The notes beneath the pieces were generated by a model. It was not told where the DNA came from and made no database searches. It saw only the letters and a program-made list of their open reading frames with translations. This document shows, piece after piece, positions 6,320-10,615 of a stretch of DNA of 10,615 nt. Position numbers and translations under genes: made by a program. The stretch spans positions 1-10,615 of the forward strand of contig JACMLC010000296.1 of NCBI GenBank assembly GCA_014379795.1. Reading direction: 5' to 3'. This stretch comes from Pyrinomonadaceae bacterium. Its GTDB lineage: Bacteria; Acidobacteriota; Blastocatellia; Pyrinomonadales; Pyrinomonadaceae. Positions within the stretch are counted from its first letter, which is position 1. Every line of letters begins with the position of its first letter.

Positions 6320-7360
6320 TTGGCGGAAGAACAGGAAGACTCTTTGGTGTGGGATGAGGATGAACCGCTGCGCACGGAGCCGCGCGGTTTTTCGCAGGAG
6401 CAGATGCGCGCGTGCGTGGCTTGCGGCAGAAATAACCCGCCGACGCGCGCCGGGTGTCTATACTGCGGCGCGGCTTTGCCTGCGGACGAAGCGGTCGCGG
6501 GACTGCTGACGCCCTCGCTCAGACCGTTGGAGAAATGGGAGCAGGGCTTTAATGTTATCTTACTCTCTCGCCCGCAAAATTTTTCGAGCGATTCTTTAAA
6601 TGACATCGCAAGCTTGTTCAAGCTTGAGACTGAAGATGCAAAGCGCATCGTAGAGGCAAACGTGCCGTTGCCGCTGGCGCGAGCCGCAACGCGCCAGGAC
6701 GCCTCGCTGTTTGAGAAAAGTCTCAATGCGCTCGGAGGCAAATCATTGATCGTCGCTGATAGGGATTTGGATGCTCATCAGTCAAAGCGCTTGCGGGCGA
6801 TTGAGATAAAGGATGACGCGCTGCTGGTTTATACGCCGGGCAGCCAGAGCGCGCAGCAAATCCCCTGGGGTGAGATTGTTTTGCTGGTCGCAGGGCGGCG
6901 TATGGAGCGCAGGCTTGAGGTCGCAGAGCGGAAAGGCAATCGCGGCAGCGAAAAAGAGATCGTCAACGCGAGTGAGTTCAGCGCGGATGCTTTGCGGCTT
7001 GATCTGTATAGCAACGCAGACGACGGCGCGTGGCGCATCAACGCGGACAATTTCGACTTTTCCGGTCTGGGGCAGTTGAAGACCTTAGTGGCCGCGACGA
7101 ACTTTCAAGCATTGGCTCAGGTCTTGCGCGAGCATGCGAAGAATGCTGTTTACGATGACTCTTACTTGCGCGTGCGACATGCGCTCAATAGCGTGTGGCC
7201 GCTCGAACAGCACACGGAAGCGCTCGGCTGGCGCAAGGAGCGTATGGGTCGCGTGAATACTGAAGCGGCGACGACGAGTGACAACGAAACGCAGCTCACG
7301 CGCTATTCAAGGCTGCTGCATTATCTCAGGCTGCATCACCCGGAAGAACTGAAAGCATGA
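6320..7360 (+). CDS. Zinc-ribbon protein with an L7/L12-like segment, translationally coupled to rlmB
   Basis: I do not recognise a named family for this 346-residue soluble protein. Residues 1-30 are acidic. A zinc ribbon follows with CVAC at 32-35 and CLYC at 46-49. Residues about 75-148 (VILLSRPQNF, then EDAKRIVEANVPLPLARAAT, then LNALGGKSLIV) have the helix pattern and wording of the ribosomal L7/L12 C-terminal or ClpS-like fold, which is inference. The remainder is a mixed region with IPWGEIVLLVAGRRMERR at 197-214, a stretch ending in WRINADNFDFS, and a C-terminal helix TRYSRLLHYL. It starts with TTG behind a strong GGAGG. Its TGA stop overlaps the rlmB ATG in ATGA, so the two are co-translated, which suggests a link to ribosomes or RNA. 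No membrane segment is visible. Confidence 0.8.
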   Translation: MAEEQEDSLVWDEDEPLRTEPRGFSQEQMRACVACGRNNPPTRAGCLYCGAALPADEAVAGLLTPSLRPLEKWEQGFNVILLSRPQNFSSDSLNDIASLFKLETEDAKRIVEANVPLPLARAATRQDASLFEKSLNALGGKSLIVADRDLDAHQSKRLRAIEIKDDALLVYTPGSQSAQQIPWGEIVLLVAGRRMERRLEVAERKGNRGSEKEIVNASEFSADALRLDLYSNADDGAWRINADNFDFSGLGQLKTLVAATNFQALAQVLREHAKNAVYDDSYLRVRHALNSVWPLEQHTEALGWRKERMGRVNTEAATTSDNETQLTRYSRLLHYLRLHHPEELKA

Positions 7361-8271
7361 GCCGGAACGAAGAACGCAAACGATTCCGCTCCGCCCGCAC
7401 GGCGCAAGGCGAGCGTGACGAGCAAGAGCGCAACAGGGTCACGGAAAAAGCCTCTGACGCTTCGCTGGCGCGTGCGGCTAAGAACGCGCAGTTGTACGGC
7501 GTCGAACCCGTGCTCGAAGCCCTGCGCGCAGGCTCGCGTCCCATCGAGCACATCACGATTGCCGAAGGCGCGCACCCGTCCAGACTGCGCGAGTTGTTAG
7601 AGCTGGCGCACGCTTCGCAAATTCCGGTGCGCCGCGCGCCGCGCGCCTCGCTCTCGCGCATTGCGGCTGCGGGCGCGAATCATCAGGGCGTGATTGCCAG
7701 CATCTCTGCCGCGCGTTACGCGGATGCGTCAGACTTGCTGGACAAGCTTGCGGCGCGCGTCGGGACGCAGCAGCAGCCCCTCGCGGTCGTGCTTGACGGT
7801 ATCGAAGACCCGCGCAACTTGGGAGCGATTTTGCGAACGGTGGAATGCGCGGGCGGGCATGGAGTTTTTATTCCCGAACGTCGCGCTGCGGGATTGACAG
7901 AGACTGTGGCAAAGGCTGCCGCAGGAGCTTTGGAGTATGTGCCTGTGGCGCGCACCACAAATCTTGTGCGCCTGATCGAAGAGATGAAAGAGCGCAACAT
8001 CTGGACTGTCGGAACGAGCGAGGACGCGGGAACAAATTATACGGAATGGGATTGGACCGGAGCATGCGCGCTGTTTCTGGGCAACGAGGGGACTGGCCTG
8101 CACAGGCTCGTGCGTGAACGTTGTGACGCTCTGGTGCGTATCCCTGTTTGCGGCCACATTACTTCGCTGAACGTGAGCGTCGCGGCGGGCGTCCTTCTCT
8201 ATGAAGCCGTCAGGCAGCGCAACGCGAAAAAGATTTTAACCTCTGAAGGAGAAACAAATGTTTTGTCCTAA
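7357..8271 (+). CDS. rlmB: 23S rRNA (guanosine-2'-O-)-methyltransferase RlmB (TrmH/SpoU family)
   Basis: RlmB methylates the 2'-O of G2251 (E. coli numbering) in the peptidyl-transferase P loop of 23S rRNA, using S-adenosylmethionine. This 304-residue protein has the SpoU substrate-binding domain from about residue 46 (LYGVEPVLEAL) and a SPOUT knot domain from about 142. The three SpoU motifs are intact: DGIEDPRNLGAILRT with N154 and R160, LFLGNEGTGL at 239-248, and ITSLNVSVAAGVLLYEAV at 268-285. It is about 60 residues longer than the E. coli enzyme because of a charged N-terminal extension of about 40 residues and a short C-terminal tail. Its start overlaps the upstream stop as ATGA, and its last 14 bases overlap the next gene. 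Assignment to RlmB rather than another TrmH-like methylase rests on the VLDGIEDPRN and SLNVSVA wording. Confidence in the family is very high. Confidence 0.93.
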   Translation: MSRNEERKRFRSARTAQGERDEQERNRVTEKASDASLARAAKNAQLYGVEPVLEALRAGSRPIEHITIAEGAHPSRLRELLELAHASQIPVRRAPRASLSRIAAAGANHQGVIASISAARYADASDLLDKLAARVGTQQQPLAVVLDGIEDPRNLGAILRTVECAGGHGVFIPERRAAGLTETVAKAAAGALEYVPVARTTNLVRLIEEMKERNIWTVGTSEDAGTNYTEWDWTGACALFLGNEGTGLHRLVRERCDALVRIPVCGHITSLNVSVAAGVLLYEAVRQRNAKKILTSEGETNVLS

Positions 8272-8809
8272 ATGTGCAACCCAAAATCTTGACGGAGCAA
8301 GATTCTGCCGCTCGTGCGGCTTGGACATCAGCCTTATCCCGCAGGCTATGACGGGACGCGGCAACGCCGCCCCGCCTGAGGAAATTGAAGACGATAGAGA
8401 GTCGCGCCGTGAGCGCAGACGCGGGAAAAAGCCGAGCATAGAGGAAGGCATTCGTGGAATCTTCGGCGGCATAGGTTTTATGGTCGTCGCCATCATTCTT
8501 GGTTTCTCTCGTTTCGGGCGAGGCTGGTGGTTCTGGATGTTTATCCCTGCCTTTTTCATTCTCGGCAACGGCATCGCGGAATACGTTCGCGCCAAGAACG
8601 CACAGCCCGCGCTGCCCGCGCCCCAGCCTGACCAGACGCCCGCAGCCATGCCGCGCGGCTCATACGCCGCCAACCTTCCGCCGCGTCAAACGGGCGAGCT
8701 CGTGCCGCCGCCGCCGAGCGTCACAGAAGGCACGACACGCCACCTCGGCGCAGAAGCCCCGACCAGAGTTTTCAATGCCACGCCGGAAGATAGGAAGTCT
8801 GACCGATGA
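8258..8809 (+). CDS. Zinc-ribbon membrane protein (two predicted membrane segments)
   Basis: This 183-residue protein begins with a zinc ribbon, CPKC at 3-6 and CRSC at 17-20. A charged linker follows (RESRRERRRGKK at about 47-58), then two adjacent hydrophobic segments at about 67-86 (IFGGIGFMVVAIILGF) and 89-109 (GWWFWMFIPAFFILGNGIAEY) separated by a short turn. The tail is long, Pro-rich and probably disordered. It looks like one of many small 'zinc ribbon domain-containing' membrane proteins of unknown role. The ATG at 8258 lies inside the end of rlmB and has a clear AAGGAG at 8246-8251, six bases upstream, so it is the third gene of the operon. Its TGA overlaps an ATG at 8806 that opens the higB remnant; this may be the scar of a deletion junction rather than an operon design. 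Confidence 0.8.
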   Translation: MFCPKCATQNLDGARFCRSCGLDISLIPQAMTGRGNAAPPEEIEDDRESRRERRRGKKPSIEEGIRGIFGGIGFMVVAIILGFSRFGRGWWFWMFIPAFFILGNGIAEYVRAKNAQPALPAPQPDQTPAAMPRGSYAANLPPRQTGELVPPPPSVTEGTTRHLGAEAPTRVFNATPEDRKSDR

Positions 8810-9083
8810 GAAGCTTTTACAGATTGCAGGTGCTTGACATTGGCTATCGAAGCCAGACTATATTCATCATGCGAATCAAGGGTTAAACGAAGTCAGATGA
8901 ATTTGATTCTCCTCTTTGCGTGCTTTGCGTCTTCACTCTTCGCGGTCTTTGCGTTAAAAGGCTTTCTAACGCAAAGGACGCAAAGGTTTTTCGCAAAGGT
9001 CGCAAAGTGTGGCTCTACTCTTGATTCGCATTCTCATCATAGATGTCTTTACGCATCAAGAAGATGATAATTGGAAAACATGA
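8806..9083 (+). pseudogene. higB: higB toxin remnant: N-terminus lost, C-terminus split by a palindromic insertion
   Basis: From 8806 the frame reads MRSFYRLQVLDIGYRSQTIF and then runs into the palindromic element, stopping at TAA 8884-8886. After the element, 9041-9083 reads DVFTHQEDDNWKT with a TGA at 9081-9083. Joined across the element at the TCATCAT repeat, the two parts are in frame and match the C-terminal third of HigB toxins, whose typical wording is YRLxxxIxYRSQxVYI followed by xxxTHxEYD and WK. HigB toxins are ribosome-dependent RNases. The first roughly 55-60 residues, with the basic RNA-binding part, are absent; the zinc-ribbon gene ends where they should be, and a TGA at 8800-8802 closes the frame. 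The stop overlaps the higA ATG in ATGA, as in intact higBA operons. The family match is from memory of HigB sequences, without a search, but both halves, the frame and the neighbour agree. Confidence 0.78.
8871..9033. mobile_element. MITE-like palindromic element of CTTTGCG blocks inserted in higB, flanked by TCATCAT
   Basis: The element is 163 bases long, encodes no protein and lies between two copies of TCATCAT (8864-8870 and 9034-9040), which look like a 7-base target duplication. Near its ends are inverted arms GCGAATCAAG (8871-8880) and CTTGATTCGC (9020-9029); with two bases of flank the match is 12. The core is a second palindrome: CTTTGCG or its variant CTTCGCG at 8914, 8923, 8938 and 8947 is mirrored by CGCAAAG at 8970, 8979, 8992 and 9001. 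The centre has a 9-base perfect stem (8948-8956 with 8967-8975) and a 10-base loop. Such elements usually depend on a transposase elsewhere; none is present here. The right end has four extra bases (ATTC) beyond the arm, so the exact boundary is uncertain. Confidence 0.65.
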
Positions 9084-9484
9084 GCACAGTAGAAATAAAT
9101 CCTGCACGATATAAAAAGCTTCTTTCCAGAGTTATGCCTGTCGTAATTCAGACGGAAGAGGACAATGATCGTATGCTGGCTGAGGCTGAAAAGCTGATGG
9201 CTAAAGGCGAAAACCTATCGCCTGAAGAGGATGCAATATTGCGCCTGATGGCGAAGCTCATTCAAGACTTTGAAGAGAAGTTTTATCAACCTAGAGACGT
9301 AACGCCTTTGGAAATGCTGCATCATCTAATGGAGGCACGGGGCTTAAAGCAAAGTGACTTGCTGGAGGTTTTCGGTTCTAAAGGAATCGCTTCTGAGGTT
9401 ATCAATGGAAAACGCAGCATTAGTAAAACTCAAGCCAAAGCTTTAGCCAAATTCTTTGGTGTATCGGCTGATCTATTTATCTAA
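9080..9484 (+). CDS. higA: HigA-family antitoxin / HTH transcriptional regulator (orphan)
   Basis: This 134-residue protein matches COG5499-type HigA antitoxins. The N-terminal half (residues 1-70) is helical and acidic, with EEDNDRMLAEAEKLM and SPEEDAILRLMAKLIQDFE. The C-terminal HTH covers about 75-134, with EMLHHLMEARGLKQSDLLEVF, then GSKGIASEVINGKRSISKTQ as the recognition part, then AKALAKFFGVSADLFI. HigA normally binds and inhibits the RNase HigB and represses the higBA promoter. Here the toxin gene directly upstream is destroyed, so any remaining role would be as a regulator or as an antidote to another toxin. I chose the ATG at 9080, which overlaps the higB stop as ATGA; a TTG three codons earlier is also open. 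The gene is visibly richer in A and T than its neighbours, which suggests transfer. cysK starts 27 bases downstream. Confidence 0.9.
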   Translation: MSTVEINPARYKKLLSRVMPVVIQTEEDNDRMLAEAEKLMAKGENLSPEEDAILRLMAKLIQDFEEKFYQPRDVTPLEMLHHLMEARGLKQSDLLEVFGSKGIASEVINGKRSISKTQAKALAKFFGVSADLFI

Positions 9485-9511
9485 ACGAGAACCAGGAAGG
9501 AATTTTTCAAA

Positions 9512-10450
9512 GTGCCGCAACGTCCGAAGATTGCCAATGACATGCTTGAGCTGATCGGCTACACGCCGCTCGTGCGCCTGAATCGCATCGCTTACGAAAA
9601 CTCTGCCGAGATCATCGCCAAGCTCGAATCACAGAACCCTATGGACTCTGTCAAAGACCGCATCGGCGCGGCGATGATCGAAGCGGCGGAGCGCGAAGGC
9701 AAGATTAAACCCGGCGAGACAACAATCATCGAGCCGACTTCGGGCAACACAGGCATTGCGCTCGCTTTCGCCGCGACCGTCAAAGGCTACAAGCTGATCG
9801 TTACGATGCCGGACACTGTGACGGACGAGCGCAGGCGCGTGCTGACGGCTCTCGGCGCGGAGGTAATCTTGACTCCCGGCGCGGAAGGCATGAAGGCTGC
9901 AATCAAAAAGGCCGCAGACCTGACCGAAGAGATGCCGGGCAGTTGGACGCCCGGACAGTTTGACAACCCTGCCAACCCGGAAGTCCATCGCAGGACGACC
10001 GCCGAAGAAATTATGGAAGACACAGACGGCCAGCTTGACGCTTTTGTCGCGGGAGTCGGGACGGGCGGCACGATCTCCGGCGTCGGCCAAGTTTTGAAAG
10101 AAAGAATCGGCGCGAGCGTGCGCGTCATCGCCGTCGAGCCTCTCTCATCACCCGTGCTGTCTGGCGGCGAGCCGGGGCCGAACAAGATTCAGGGCATTGG
10201 CGCGGGCTTTGTGCCGCGCAATTACGATCCGGCGGTGGTGGATAGCGTGATGACTGTTGACTACGGCGATGCCATCGAGATGGCGCGGCGGCTGGCGCGC
10301 GAAGAGGGAATTTTCTGCGGCATCTCTTCGGGCGCAATCACATGGGCTGCGCGCGAAGTGGCGCAAGAACTGGGGACGGGCAAGCGTGTCGTCTCGATCA
10401 TCTGCGATTTCGGCGAGCGTTACCTCTCGCATGAGCTGTTCGCTGTCTGA
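9512..10450 (+). CDS. cysK: Cysteine synthase A (O-acetylserine sulfhydrylase)
   Basis: This PLP enzyme converts O-acetylserine and sulfide into cysteine in the cytoplasm. The 312-residue protein has the usual length and all key motifs: ELIGYTPLVRLNR near the N-terminus, the Schiff-base lysine K48 in SVKDRIG, the substrate loop PTSGNTG at 75-81, QFDNPANP at 149-156, the phosphate-binding GTGGTISG at 183-190, IQGIGAGFVP at 227-235, and the serine pair in GISSGA at 270-275 that contacts the pyridine ring. It could also be a CysM/CBS-like paralogue, but the wording is CysK-like and no CBS regulatory domain follows. The start is GTG at 9512, with AAGGAA nine bases upstream; an ATG eleven codons in would cut conserved residues. 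It follows higA by 27 bases and ends just before a large palindrome shared with a convergent paralogue. Confidence 0.94.
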   Translation: MPQRPKIANDMLELIGYTPLVRLNRIAYENSAEIIAKLESQNPMDSVKDRIGAAMIEAAEREGKIKPGETTIIEPTSGNTGIALAFAATVKGYKLIVTMPDTVTDERRRVLTALGAEVILTPGAEGMKAAIKKAADLTEEMPGSWTPGQFDNPANPEVHRRTTAEEIMEDTDGQLDAFVAGVGTGGTISGVGQVLKERIGASVRVIAVEPLSSPVLSGGEPGPNKIQGIGAGFVPRNYDPAVVDSVMTVDYGDAIEMARRLAREEGIFCGISSGAITWAAREVAQELGTGKRVVSIICDFGERYLSHELFAV

Positions 10451-10459
10451 AAAATCAAT

Positions 10460-10567
10460 TTAAAGCAGAGACCGCAGGTCAGAACCGCCTGCGGTAGCGG
10501 GCGGGTGCTCAACATGGAAGACCCGCCCGCTACCGCAGGCGGTTCTGACCTGCGGTCTCTGCTTTAA
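10460..10567. terminator. Perfect 47-bp hairpin, likely bidirectional terminator between convergent genes
   Basis: The segment 10460-10506 is the exact reverse complement of 10521-10567, with a 14-base loop. Inside each arm ACCGCAGG and CCTGCGGT (10471-10478 and 10488-10495 in the left arm) form a smaller 8-base-pair hairpin, so a branched structure is also possible. On the plus strand the stem is followed by TTTAACTTTATTTTT, and on the minus strand by a TTTAAATTGATTTTT-like run, so it could stop transcription both ways. The motif CGCCTGCGGTAGCGGGCGG resembles a repeat I associate with some acidobacterial genomes, from memory only. Confidence 0.65.
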
Positions 10568-10615
10568 CTTTATTTTTAAGACAGCGAACAACTCAAGCGA
10601 CAGGTAACGCTCCCC
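10460..10615 (-). CDS. Second cysteine synthase (CysK paralogue), C-terminal fragment at the window edge
   Basis: On the minus strand the window's right edge begins with GERYLSLELFAV, which matches the last twelve residues of the neighbouring CysK (GERYLSHELFAV) in eleven positions. Three of the four base changes in these codons are silent, which points to a gene copy that has diverged under selection. Where cysK has its TGA, this copy has TTA, so the frame stays open through the whole hairpin. It ends at TAA 10462-10460 and adds 39 residues (starting LKIKLKQRPQ and ending GGSDLRSLL). That tail is encoded by the palindrome and has no family resemblance. Most of the gene lies outside the window, so I cannot say whether it is intact. 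Confidence 0.65.
   Translation of the reverse strand, partial: GERYLSLELFAVLKIKLKQRPQVRTACGSGRVFHVEHPPATAGGSDLRSLL

Larger units (their letters stand above)
10412..10615. repeat. Inverted duplication containing the 3' ends of two cysteine synthase genes
   Basis: The palindrome at 10460-10567 continues outward on the same axis (10513.5) without insertions to the window edge. Outside the perfect 47-base-pair core, 10412-10466 and the reverse complement of 10561-10615 match at 48 of 55 positions. The visible arms are thus at least 95 bases long, and the duplication may extend past the right edge. Both arms encode the same CysK C-terminus. Confidence 0.85.

Noticed and set aside
8834..9067. A 77-residue plus-strand frame across the palindromic element
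   Set aside because: Most of it is encoded by the CTTTGCG repeat, and its frame is not the one giving HigB similarity on either side.
10412..10615. Fold-back assembly or library artefact producing the inverted duplication
   Set aside because: An artefact would give near-identical arms throughout. Here the outer arms differ at 7 of 55 positions, with mostly silent coding changes. It cannot be fully excluded without long reads.

Overview
The window reads as a chromosomal segment of a GC-rich, non-model bacterium. The gene set (RqcH, DUF2203, LabA-like NYN, zinc-ribbon proteins, RlmB, CysK), the wording of these proteins and the repeat-rich intergenic gaps suggest Acidobacteriota, perhaps Blastocatellia. 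That placement is inference from remembered family resemblance, not from a marker gene.

Layout. Positions 1-6148 hold six minus-strand genes: a lipocalin-like/AttH-family protein cut by the window edge, the ribosome-quality-control factor RqcH, a zinc-ribbon RDD membrane protein, a DUF2203 protein, a LabA-like NYN-domain protein, and a lipoprotein with a PepSY-like C-terminus. A divergent gap at 6149-6319 carries a TATAAT box for the plus-strand block. That block starts with a tight three-gene operon: a zinc-ribbon protein with an L7/L12-like segment, rlmB, and a zinc-ribbon membrane protein, with overlaps of 4 and 14 bases. It continues with a ruined higB toxin gene, an intact higA antitoxin and cysK. 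At the right edge the C-terminus of a second cysteine synthase runs convergently on the minus strand.

Repeats. Six palindromic elements occupy the gaps. Four in the minus-strand block are built from 7-base units (GGCAGTT, AAAGGTA/AAAGGCA, GGGGACG/GGGGTCA) and lie within about 10 bases of an upstream gene's stop codon. A fifth, made of CTTTGCG blocks, sits inside the higB remnant between two copies of TCATCAT. Removing it with one copy rejoins an in-frame HigB C-terminus that ends in an ATGA overlap with higA. The sixth is a perfect 47-base-pair hairpin on the axis of an inverted duplication that includes the 3' ends of the two convergent cysteine synthase genes.

How the genes fit together. 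Two genes act on the ribosome directly (rqcH in nascent-chain rescue, rlmB in 23S rRNA methylation). The zinc-ribbon protein coupled to rlmB may share that theme, but this is unproven. No complete new defence or enzymatic system is visible. The two strongest observations are the insertion-split toxin remnant beside an orphan antitoxin, and the palindrome-centred cysteine synthase duplication. No tRNA, rRNA, CRISPR array or transposase gene was seen.
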